From NCBI GenBank assembly GCA_027886185.1, contig WOAB01000583.1, positions 5,208,001 through 5,272,000 on the forward strand: DNA of 64,000 nt, given 5' to 3'. The DNA is from Rheum nobile (lineage: Eukaryota; Streptophyta; Magnoliopsida; Caryophyllales; Polygonaceae). The position numbers and the translations under genes are program-made. This document shows positions 55,359 to 64,000 of the stretch, one piece after another (position 1 is the stretch's first letter; each line of letters opens with the position of its first letter). Below the pieces are notes generated by a model. It was given only the letters and a program-made list of their open reading frames with translations, did no database searches and was not told the origin of the DNA.

Positions 55359-57051
55359 TGATACGCTCTACTTTGTAGTGCGTAACTAGGAGCTGTTACT
55401 GGATTATTAGGTGCCATTAGTGTGGGTTTAGGAGATAATTTAGGATAATGGAGTTGTAGAGAAGGAGTGGTGAAGAGAAGGAGTATAGTGGAGTATTGAA
55501 GCATTAAGGAGCAATGAAGGCCACCGAGAGAAGACCGCGGCCGCGGGCGAGAAGCAGTAGTCGTGGCAGAGCAAAACCGCGAGCGTGGGATTATAGCCGT
55601 GATCGCGGCACATGAAGGAAGCCGCGGGAGGAGCCGCGATGGAAGGCAGGGCGCGGGAGCACACTGGAGAAACCGCGATCGCGGTATTATACCCGCAGTC
55701 GCGGGCCCAAGCCCAGGCGTGGAGCGAGTCGGGATTTCGTCCGAGATCTTTCTTATTTTATTTATTTTATATTATTTCCTTTTATTTCGTTTATTATATT
55801 TTTAGGAGATTATGATTTTTATCTTAGGAAGATTTGATTTGCTAGGTTATTATCTTTCTTTTGAAACATCAGACTTTCATTATCACTTTTATCATCGTTC
55901 ATTATTTTCTCTAGAGTTTTGTGTTTTAGAAGACTATGAAGAACTAAGTTTCCATTGTTTCGCCTGGCGATTGAAGCCTTTAGTTGATTTAGTTGTGAGA
56001 TTATAACTCTTGTTCTATTTCCTTTGGGTTGTATTAATTCTCTTTGAACTTATCTTTATTGAATCTTGCTGATTTCGCTAGCCTGCGCAACTAGTTGATG
56101 TTAGTAATTTTCTATTGGTAGGATTTGGTTATTTCTGGTTGAAATTCCTTATCTAGAGTAGCAACCACAATTTACAAGAACTGGTTGTGAATGTTTATTG
56201 TGAAGAGAATTGATTGCATGTTGAATACTGACTGGTTGTTTAGTGTTGCATGTATCCTGCTTAATTCTCATGCATACTGCTGCTGTTAAATTGAATCATA
56301 GGATTGAATGAACTTGAGATAATCAATGATCAACCTATCATATTGAAGTGTGGATATATGTTAGGTGAAGCGCCCTCACAATCATATTTACAACAATCTT
56401 AACCATTTCCTGCTTTAATCCATTAGTTATAGAAAACCAAACAACACCCTCCCCCCCTAGTTCCTAGTTGGTAACTTACTTTCCTACATAGAAATAGATT
56501 CTTTGATTCCCTTGGGTTCGACTAGACCTGATCAAACGCGGACCCGGATCGGGCCCGGGCCGGGCTTTAGCCAAAATCCGAGCCGAGCCCGTTTGTCGGG
56601 CCCAAGGGGCTAACCGGGCCCGCCCGAAAGAGCGGGCCGGCCCGCATGACATATAACTTATATTTAAATTATTTTTTGGTATATTTTTTTGGTATTTAGC
56701 GGGCCGGGCCGGCCCGTTAAATTATTATTTTTTATGTATTTTTTAGGTTATATTTATTTTTTTAATGTATTTTTAAATATATTTTTATATAATTTAAATT
56801 TTATACGGGCCACGGGCCGGGCCGAGCGGCCCGTACGGGCATGGCCCTATTAACGGGCCCGGTCCGCCAGCCCGAACGGGCCGGGCCAACCGGCCCTTTC
56901 GGGCTTAAACCCTTGTCCAAGCCCGTTTTGCTTGGCGGGCGGGCGGGCCGGCCCGCGTTTGCTCAGGTCTAGGTTCGACCCTTACTTACCTGCTATACTT
57001 GGTTAGGTTTTTAGGGATTCTTTGATAGGCATAACGACTTTAGTCTAGTCA
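55359..57051 (+). repeat. 5' LTR of Athila-B
   Basis: 1693 bp including the inserted MITE (56523-56971). It holds a GC-rich motif cluster at 55535-55710 of the form AACCGCGATCGCGG. Confidence 0.9.
56523..56971. mobile_element. hAT-type MITE in the Athila-B 5' LTR
   Basis: 449 bp starting TAGACCTGATCAAACGCGG and ending with the imperfect inverse CCGCGTTTGCTCAGGTCTA. The 8-bp duplication GGTTCGAC is exact (56515-56522, 56972-56979). The 3' LTR of the same element holds the empty site with a single GGTTCGAC at about 59860. The interior has GGGCCGGGCC-type palindromes around an AT-rich core. Confidence 0.92.
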
Positions 57052-58614
57052 AATTTGATGGGGTAAGAGTAGAGTATAACATTGATGATGCTAAGAAGCA
57101 CTCTCCTGATAATGATTCTTTGTGTTCTGTTGATGTGCTAACTTAAATTGATCTGAAAATCATTGAGTCGAGTCACGACGTTAACCAAGGCGCTGCTCGA
57201 GAGACAACCCGAGGTATGTAATTCTTTTCATGTCTTTTCTTTTCAAGTTTTTATTATTGTTGTTTCGTTTTTAGACTAAAATACGGGTAGGAGAATCAAA
57301 GACAGATTTAGAAGCAAACCAGAGGGAAAACCGCGATCGCGGCCCAAAAACCGCAACCACGGTTTTATCACTATAAGTCTCCTCATCTGAAAGAAAAAAA
57401 AATCAAAAATCTGAAGACGCCGCGATCGCGGCCCCGCTGCCCAACTTTATTCCGCTGCTGAGGCGGAAGGAACGAGATGCTGTTGAGCAGGAGATGTAGC
57501 TTGGGATTTTTCTTTGGTACCAGGTGAGGAGGAGGATGCAGTTGATGAGGGGGCGCTCCAAGGACACCTATAGATATGATGAGTGATTTGGAGCGCCAGT
57601 ATGAGATGTGATGGACATGACACCTATGTCTACAGATGTGGTTGATGTCAGGAGGACACAGATTTCGCATGGAGAGTGGATAGCTGAGCTTGATGAGGAT
57701 GTTCGGATGCTCCCAGATCAGTCGATGGTGCAGTGTTCTTACAGTCAGCATTGGGACGCCTTTGCTTCACACAGGTGGGAGACATATAGAGGACCGACAA
57801 CCGATGAGATTGATTACATTGCCTCTCGCCATTGCACCAGAGACTCTTGTTTCCATGACTTTCCACCGCCACGCCAGCCACGACATCCGAGACGCAGACC
57901 ACCTCGGCATCGCTAGTGGGTATCTTTCTTTTCCCCCAGATTTTCACTTTTTGTCTTTCATTCCATTGAGGACAATGCAATCTTTAAGCATTGGGGAGGG
58001 AGTTATACTTGCTGGTCGTCTGTACTACTATGTTCCTTATATAAAAATATATATATATATATAATCGGAAAAAAAAATCTTGGGCTAAGTCGAAAACCTG
58101 AAAAGGCGGCTTAGGTAATAAGCAGGTGGCCCGGACCAGCATTAGGCTGGGGTAAAAAGAGGCTGAAGAGCGATGTGAGGACTGGTGAGCTCATCTTTGA
58201 AAAATGAAATGAGTGGCTAGGTGAAAACCCGAAAGGGCGCCTAGACAAAATGAGTGAAAAGAAGATGAGTGATTATTAGGTTTCATTCATTTTGGCGTGG
58301 CGACATAAGTGGTGGAGTCATAAGGAGGATTCGGGTAGGTCACTTTGGGAGTTATAAGAAGATAGACTGGAACCAGGATTAGATGGTCACATTCACTCTA
58401 TGGTGTTCGGGTTAATAAGCTTGGGGAAAGTACTCTGTTTTCCTTGAATCTGGTGTGTTGTGTTGTTGTGTTGGTGCCTTGGAGATTCATAAGTAGGTAC
58501 AGGTTTTAGTGGAGATTGTTTTGTTGTGCTTCCTGAGACCTTGGATATTTCATTGGAGGAGTAGGTTTTCATTAGCTTACTCGAGGACGAGCAAGGTCTA
58601 AGCATGGGGGAATT
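57052..58614 (+). other. Internal region of Athila-B
   Basis: No intact gene. A frame at 57608-57916 contains ISHGEWIAELDEDVRML and RWETYRGPTTDEIDYI and may be a remnant of the Athila third ORF, but this is uncertain. GC-rich CCGCGATCGCGG words stand at about 57330-57440. Two ACCTGAAAAGGCGGC/ACCCGAAAGGGCGCC words (about 58096, 58227) resemble the Athila-A 3' spacer. Confidence 0.6.
58601..58614 (+). other. Polypurine tract of Athila-B
   Basis: AGCATGGGGGAATT directly before the LTR start TGATACGC, the same form as in Athila-A. Confidence 0.8.
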
Positions 58615-59933
58615 TGATACGCTCTACTTTGTAGTACGTAACTAGGAGCTGTTACTTGATTATTAGGTGTCATTTGTGTGGGTTTAGGAGATAATTTAGG
58701 ATAATGGAGTTGTAGAGAAGGAGTGGTGAAGAGAAGGAGTTTAGTGGAGTATTGAAGCGTTAAGGAGCAATGAAGGCCACCGAGAGAAGACCGCGGCCGC
58801 GGGCGAGAAGCAGTAGTCGCGGCAGAGCAAAACCGCGGGCGCGAGATTATAGCCGCGATCGCGGCACATGAAGGAAGTCGCGGGAGGAGCCGTGATGGAA
58901 GGCATGGCACGGGAGCACACTGGAGAAACCGCGATCGCGGTATTATACCCGCGGTCGCGGGCCCAAGCCCAAGCGTGGAGCGAGTCAGGATTTCGTCTGA
59001 GATCTTTGTTATTTTATTTCTTTTATTTTATTTCCTTTTATTTCGTTTATTATATTTTTAAGAGATTATGATTTTTATCTTAGGAAGATTTGATTTGCTA
59101 GGTTATTATCTTTCTTTTGAAACATCAGACTTTCATTATCCATTTTATCATCGTTCATTATTTTCTCTAGAGTTTTGTGTTTTAGAAGACTATAAAGAAC
59201 TAAGTTTTCATTGTTTTGCCTGACGATTGAAGCATTCAGTTGATTTAGTTGTGAGATTATAACTCTTGTTCTATTTCCTTTGGGTTGTATTAATTCTCTT
59301 TGAACTTATCTTTATTAAATCTTGCTGATTTCGCTAGCTTGTGCAACTAGTTGATGTTAGTAATTTTCTATTGCTAGGATTTGGTTATTTCTGGTTGAAA
59401 TTCCTTATCTAGAGTAACAACCACAATTTACAAGAACTGGTTGTGAATGTTTATTGTGAAGAGAATTGATTGCATGTTGAATACTGACTGGTTGTTCAGT
59501 GTTGCATGTATCCTGCTTAATTCTTATGCCTACTGCTGCTGTTAAATTGAATCTTGATGGTTTCTTGATTGTTTAATAGTTAGTATTTTCAAGGTTGGTT
59601 GACCTGTTAATATACATAAGATCGGAATAGGAACAATCATAGGATTGAATGAACTTGAGATAATCAATGATCAATCTATCATACTAAAGTGTGGATATCT
59701 GCTAGGTGAAGCGCCCTCACAATCATATTTACAACAATCTTAACCATTTCATGCTTTAATCCATTAGTTATAGAAAACCAAACAACAATTCCCCCATAGT
59801 TCCTAATTGGTAACTTACTTTCCTACATAGAAATAGATCATTTGATTCTCTTGGGTTCGACCCTTACTTACCTACTATACTTGGTTAGGTTTTTAGGGAT
59901 TCTTTGATAGGCATAACGACTTTAGCCTAGTCA
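58615..59933 (+). repeat. 3' LTR of Athila-B
   Basis: 1319 bp without the MITE; otherwise close to 55359-57051. It includes the GC-rich cluster at 58785-58965. Confidence 0.9.
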
Positions 59934-59938
59934 GTTCC

Positions 59939-60106
59939 CATGCCAGTTCCCAAACTTGACTTCTTGGTCTTTGTTCGTCATTTCCCGAACCTGAGTTCCC
60001 TGCTCAACTACACATGTGGAAATATTAATAGAAAAGTGTTTGTCATCGTCAAAACTAAAAAAACTAAAGGAGGGAACCAGAGTTCCTGAAAGTTCACATC
60101 CTAACA
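59939..60106 (-). repeat. 3' LTR of SIRE-2, inner part
   Basis: It completes the LTR interrupted at 55358. It ends CCTAACA at 60106 and is followed by the purine tract (minus strand CAAAAGGGGGAATG). Confidence 0.85.
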
Positions 60107-61471
60107 CATTCCCCCTTTTGATGATGACAAACATATAGAACCTGACATATATATAATAGGCATGAATGATATGAGCATGATGTATGAGGCTAGATGTAGA
60201 ATGATCATTAGTGAATTGTATATTCCCCCTTAGCAAGTAAACCAATTATCAGAGTTCCCCCTTAAGATAGCAACTAGTAACAGAGTTCCTTTCAGCCTAT
60301 TAGTTCCAGATTGCAGAGTTCATCCCCCATTTTGACATCATCAAAAAAGAACTAGTTAGATGATAAGCAGAGAAAATTTAGAGAGAATCAATGACTTACT
60401 TTGACCTCTAGAGAAATGGCACCGTAATAGAAGTTGAAGGCAAAACTTAACAATGCAATTTCATTAAATATAAGAGAAGCATAGACAACATATAACAATA
60501 AAGCACTCAGAGAGACACAAAAAAGAATCATAATGTGGAAGTGGGATCCTAAGGTAACTAAGGGCTCCGTGTCAACTGAGTAGGGAACCAGGAGAACTAC
60601 TCCTCAGGCTTCTACTCCTCCTCAATTTTCTTCTCCTCGGACTGCACAGATGGCTTCTTTCTTTCAAACCCCCCCCCCCCCCCCCCCCCCCCCTCCCCTC
60701 CCTTCCCCTCCCCTCCCCTCCCCTCCCCTTTTTTAAATAAGGGAACTCGCATAATTTTTTATCCAAAAATAGGAAACCCAGATCAACACCCCAACGTTCA
60801 CAAGATCTTCTACATTTAAGGGAACTCAAAGTCTCAACATAAATCTACTTTCCTTATCCAAATATATTACAAAAAGCAGATCAAGATCAGCCATCAATCA
60901 TAGACACTCCAACATTTATTCTTGCATTAAATGATCTCGGGAAGCAGTGAAATTTCAGCAGATTTGAATTTTGGCCGTTGAGAGCAATTCCCAGTTCCTT
61001 TCCTCAATTTTTGACACGGAGTAGGATAGATATGGATACATTTATGTAGGGAACCAAGCAACACTAAAAAAAATACGTACCCATGATCAAGAGAAATTAG
61101 GTTGGCAATAAATGACACCACAAAGATAATTCCCAGATGTGGACTTAGAGATGGATCATAGGGAATTAAGCAGTGCAGTCAGGCTCAGGACGATTTAGTA
61201 TTCAGTTATCATTTCGGCTTATAATGACGGATAAAATAGATCAAACCGACTACATATAGGCCAACAAAGAGATGCAATCAGGGTTCAATTATACCATAAA
61301 ATCATGAAATCATGCAAGATAATTAAGATCATGCTTTAGAACAACCATTACAGGACATGCGAGACCATCACAAGATCAAATACATCAATATTTTCAAAGA
61401 ATCATAGAAAAGATCAAATCTAGTCAAAGAGAGGGAACTAGTAACAACAACCAGAACTACTAGTTTAGGGA
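60107..61471 (-). other. SIRE-2 spacer with deleted env-like ORF
   Basis: It corresponds to 546-3525 of SIRE-1 but lacks nearly all of the env-like ORF. Around 60595-60660 a few Lys/Glu-rich codons of its C-terminus remain, joined directly to a C-rich tract. The rest is non-coding spacer with a related copy in SIRE-1. Confidence 0.6.
60669..60729. repeat. Poly-C (25 bases) followed by CCCCT repeats
   Basis: 25 consecutive C, then about seven CCCCT/CCCTT units. On the minus strand, the element's sense strand, this is a G-rich tract that could form quadruplexes. Homopolymer length may be affected by sequencing or assembly. Confidence 0.9.
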
Positions 61472-61640
61472 AATCATTCCTAGAAGTAATCTTAGGGTCT
61501 CGAACGGTTTCCTATTTAATGTTTTGGTGAATATATCAGCAATTTGATCCTCAGTCCTACAATGTTCTAGCAAAATATTTCCTTTTTCAACATGATCACG
61601 TAAGAAATTATGCCTATTATCAAAAAGCTTATTCCTAACA
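61472..61640 (-). pseudogene. SIRE-2 RNase H C-terminal remnant
   Basis: Minus strand reads NFLRDHVEKGNILLEHCRTE and DQIADIFTKTLNR, matching the RNase H end of SIRE-1 (3526-3780). The upstream RT and RNase H core are deleted. Bases 61641-62107 hold no recognisable domain. Confidence 0.8.
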
Positions 61641-62107
61641 TGAGGACGTGAATACTACACAGAGTTAAAGGCACTAGAAACATCACACATGATAAGAATA
61701 GTGTCAAAGGAACATACCTTGACCACCAAGATGATTCCAACAATAGGACTTGGGAAATATAAGCAGCTGAAGTGACGAATTTCCTCATTTACGTCAGTTC
61801 CCCCTGAGTCATTGACTTCTGTTACTTGTAGTTCTATTGATATTATCATTGGGAACTAACGTCAACACCATGTGATCCTCCATCATTTCCATTAGCATTG
61901 GAGTTCCCTTTATTGTTTTCTGCTTCTTCATACAAATCTTTCTTTAACAAAGGACATATTCCCCTTGTTATTCCTTTGAAGTGAGATAAGCTAGATCAAA
62001 TCTTCAATTTTGCGTCCCAATCATCAATTCTCATTCTGTAAGGAACTATGCATCTCACTTCAACCTGCAATACAATTAAGACTTACGCACCCAGACACGC
62101 TTGGCTT

Positions 62108-63467
62108 TTCTGGGTTTGTGGTAATGAGAGTTCCTTTGCACCTGCAGGTTAGTTAGGTAATACACATGACCACCAATCTCAACATCCAAATTCCTTTTCT
62201 TACGACTTTCTTCAATTTGTCTTTTCTTATGAATGCAATCATGAATATAATGACTATTTTTACCACAATGCCAACAAACACGGTTGTAAACAACATGACC
62301 ATATTTGCCACGACCAGGCCTAAAAGGTCTCTCATGCTTTCTCTGCTCAAAGTCAATTTTCTTACCTTTAGTTCCCTAAGCCTGGTCAATGCACATTTTA
62401 TGAGCATTTTGTCCGTCAAACCAAGTTTGCTTACCTTTAGGCTTCTGCTCTAACACCTTTACCTTTTCTTCCAGGAATTGGTTTTTGTCACGAGAGGTTT
62501 GAAGAGCACAATTGAGAGTTTCATTTTTCTCAACTTGTTCCCTTCTTAGTTTCTCATTTTCGGCAGAGCATGTGTCCTCATAGTCTTCCTTACCGGGATA
62601 ACCAATACCATATCTTTGCTTAACAAACACAATTTGATTCACAATTTTCTCATTGATAGAATAGGTAAGATCATCAAGTTTGTTCATTATTTCAAGAAGC
62701 ATGGTAGAGGTATTCTTTTCAGAGTCGGTAGGAGAAACAACATAAATGTCAAGATGCATGGGTTCCTTTTCTCCAGTAATACATGAATCACATTTCCTAG
62801 AGGAATTAGCCAGCAATTTTTCAGTTTCATCAAGTTTCTTGCTCCAAACAGAATTTTCAGTAGATAAACATGAGATTTCATCTTCACATTCTTCTAGTCT
62901 TTTCTGAAGGGAACTATTTTCCTTTCCAAGTTTCTTAATGATCTTGATCAATTGTTTCTTATTACACTCAAGAAGAGATTTAGTAAAGTCGGAAGAGGAT
63001 ACCTCAAAGTCATCCGATTCAGTTGAATCCTCTTTAGCCATTAAGCACCTTCCTCCAGAGATTTCATTTAGATCCAATTCCCCGTCTGAGTCTTCTGAGT
63101 CATCTTCAAAGGTAGCGAAAATAGTTTTCTTCTTCATAGGCTTGTCATCTTCATTTGAGTTCCTTGGACAATTCTTAGCAAAATGTCATTTTTCCTTGCA
63201 TTGATAACAAGCATAATCCTTGAGATCTCTTTTCTGGAAAGATTTCTTGAACTTTTCCTTGATGAAGTGCTTTTTGATGTGCTTTGTGACAAGAGCGATC
63301 ATCTCATCTTCCTCTTCCTCTTCTTCAAGATCAAAGTCATTGGTTTTGATATGGTTTTCCATGCATTTTTTCCACCATTCTTCTTCTCCTTTCTTCAGAA
63401 TGTGAGGCTTGTTGGGTTGAGATTCCCATAGTGAATTCATTTGAGCTAGACATCTTGAATTTTGCAA
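62108..63467 (-). pseudogene. SIRE-2 gag, internally deleted
   Basis: It starts like SIRE-1 gag (NKPHILKKGEEEWWKKCMEN) but jumps at about 63340 straight to the acidic DLEEEEEEDEMIALVTKH region, missing most of the capsid. The first knuckle keeps both Cys (CYQCKEK) but has an in-frame TGA at about 63187 where Gly is expected. The long 253-codon frame 63137-62376 carries the coiled-coil-like linker. The second knuckle region follows in a further frame, CWHCGKNSHYIHDC at about 62290-62250. Confidence 0.82.
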
Positions 63468-63490
63468 ACTAACACAAATCTAGAACGACT

Positions 63491-63502
63491 GCTCTAATAC
63501 CA
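63491..63502 (-). other. Primer-binding site of SIRE-2
   Basis: Minus strand TGGTATTAGAGC, one mismatch from the tRNA-iMet PBS, two bases inside the 5' LTR. Confidence 0.8.
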
Positions 63503-63504
63503 AT

Positions 63505-63850
63505 TGTAGGATCGTAGGCGTTAGTAATCAAAGGAAACTGAGCCTTCAGAGAAGTTCAGTTTCTTATCAGCGAAATAAGTAACAAAACAGATTCAAGACA
63601 AGTTCCTTAGAGTGTGAACATTTGATAACCAACTAGTTATCCAAGATAAAACTCACTACCTCTCTTTCGAAAGGATTTCAAAGTCTACTTCTTTTATTAA
63701 TGCTTCAATTACAATCATCTAGAATAGAACACACGAATTAAAGACTTAAGAGACACTTAAGATTCTCTACCTAGTTCGACCTAATCAAGCAATACAAAAG
63801 CAAAGACTTACAACCGTTCTTCTCACAAGAACTAGCTCTGATTTTTCTTC
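63505..63850 (-). repeat. 5' LTR of SIRE-2 (part)
   Basis: Begins TGTAGGATCGTAGG and matches 54690 onwards until a CACTA-type terminus replaces it at 63851. Confidence 0.88.
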
Positions 63851-64000
63851 CACTAGTACAGGACTGGAGGCCGAACCCTGTTTTTTTTCCTCTCCGGACC
63901 ACGGTTCATAAACCGTGGTTGTTCTTGGCGAGGTCCGGAGCCCGGATTTTTGGTAACCGGGGTCCGAGATCTTTCTAAAAAAAATATAAAAAAATCGAGA
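63851..64000. mobile_element. Terminus of a second CACTA-type transposon (runs off the window)
   Basis: Begins CACTAGTACAGGACTGG at a sharp break in the SIRE-2 LTR. The first ten bases equal the TIR start of the 16663-28842 element. Subterminal sequence differs but again has an inverted word, ACCACGGTT...AACCGTGGT (63899-63921), and CTCCGGACC/GGTCCGGAG. Only 150 bp are visible, so size and coding content are unknown. Confidence 0.75.

Larger units (their letters stand above)
55359..59933 (+). mobile_element. Short non-autonomous Athila-like element (Athila-B)
   Basis: Plus-strand element with LTRs 55359-57051 and 58615-59933 (TGATACGCTC...CTAGTCA) and an exact 5-bp duplication GTTCC (55354-55358, 59934-59938). 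A typical Athila/Tat purine tract, GCATGGGGGAATTT, precedes the 3' LTR. The internal region is only 1.56 kb. It keeps the end-of-pol block (GTTAACCAAGGCGCTGCTCG at about 57179) and lacks gag, protease, RT, integrase and a recognisable PBS. It is therefore a LARD-like derivative. The 5' LTR carries a hAT-type MITE and lacks about 80 bp present in the 3' LTR (near 59555-59635). Confidence 0.9.
54690..63850 (-). mobile_element. Second SIRE-like copia element (SIRE-2), heavily deleted
   Basis: On the minus strand: a 5' LTR from 63505 (cut at 63851 by a CACTA terminus), PBS, a deleted gag, a short RNase H tail, a spacer, PPT, and a 3' LTR running 60106-59939 and 55358-54690 around the nested Athila-B element. 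LTR and gag are clearly related to SIRE-1 but diverged. Most of gag's capsid region, protease, integrase and RT are missing, and so is nearly all of the env-like ORF. It is an internal-deletion derivative. Confidence 0.85.

Noticed and set aside
57648..58064. Overlapping ORFs on both strands in the Athila-B internal region
   Set aside because: The frames are short and mutually overlapping; only the 57608-57916 frame might be a remnant, and it was noted inside the internal-region entry.
60572..60829. Gly-rich minus-strand ORF
   Set aside because: It is the translation of the poly-C/CCCCT tract, with only a short env-like remnant at one end.

Overview
The window is plant nuclear DNA, probably from a eudicot. 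It is almost entirely a nest of transposable elements built around one decayed host gene. The evidence for a plant is plant-type Ty1/copia and Ty3/gypsy elements with tRNA-Met and tRNA-Asp primer sites, a plant CACTA transposon, hAT-type MITEs, and a seven-exon cysteine-rich receptor-like kinase (CRK, DUF26 family). I see no intact host gene, rRNA, tRNA or CRISPR. The species cannot be named from the sequence.

Layout. (1) 1-14998: a minus-strand SIRE/Maximus-like copia element with an env-like ORF. Its 3' LTR is cut by the window edge, and its gag is split by a gypsy deletion derivative (8247-13534, TSD tttag). (2) 15417-28945: a Mutator-type foldback element with 9-bp TSD and ~650-bp inverted arms. 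Its right arm is split by a 12.2-kb CACTA element (16663-28842, TSD agg). The CACTA carries a broken Tnp2 transposase gene and an apparently intact 12-exon gene ending in a Ulp1-type cysteine protease domain. (3) 30158-54158: a minus-strand CRK pseudogene. It is interrupted in the kinase domain by a copia element (31259-47142, TSD atttt), which is itself interrupted by a young Athila-like gypsy (35032-43464, TSD gcaac). A hAT-type MITE sits in an intron (47639-47965), and a short-LTR copia of Ale type lies after the DUF26 domains (48676-53414). (4) 54690 to about 63850: a second, deleted SIRE-like copia. A short non-autonomous Athila-like element (55359-59933, TSD gttcc) sits in its 3' LTR, and a hAT-type MITE (56523-56971) sits in that element's 5' LTR. 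The 5' LTR of the SIRE-like copy is cut at 63851 by the terminus of another CACTA element that runs off the window.

Order of events that the nesting allows: the CRK gene existed first; the copia entered its exon 4; the Athila-like element then entered that copia. The Athila LTRs differ at only about a dozen sites over 1.44 kb, so that insertion is recent. Elsewhere the foldback MULE predates the CACTA, and SIRE-1 predates its internal gypsy.

Most worth follow-up: the intact CACTA accessory gene with a complete His-Asp-Gln-Cys protease set beside a dead transposase; the CACTA subterminal palindromes and 135-bp tandem array; the MULE foldback; and a GC-rich motif (type CCGCGGGGCGG) that recurs in clusters in three different gypsy families, even in coding linkers.

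Splice sites, domain names and lineage names come from reading the sequence by eye and from family knowledge, not from searches.
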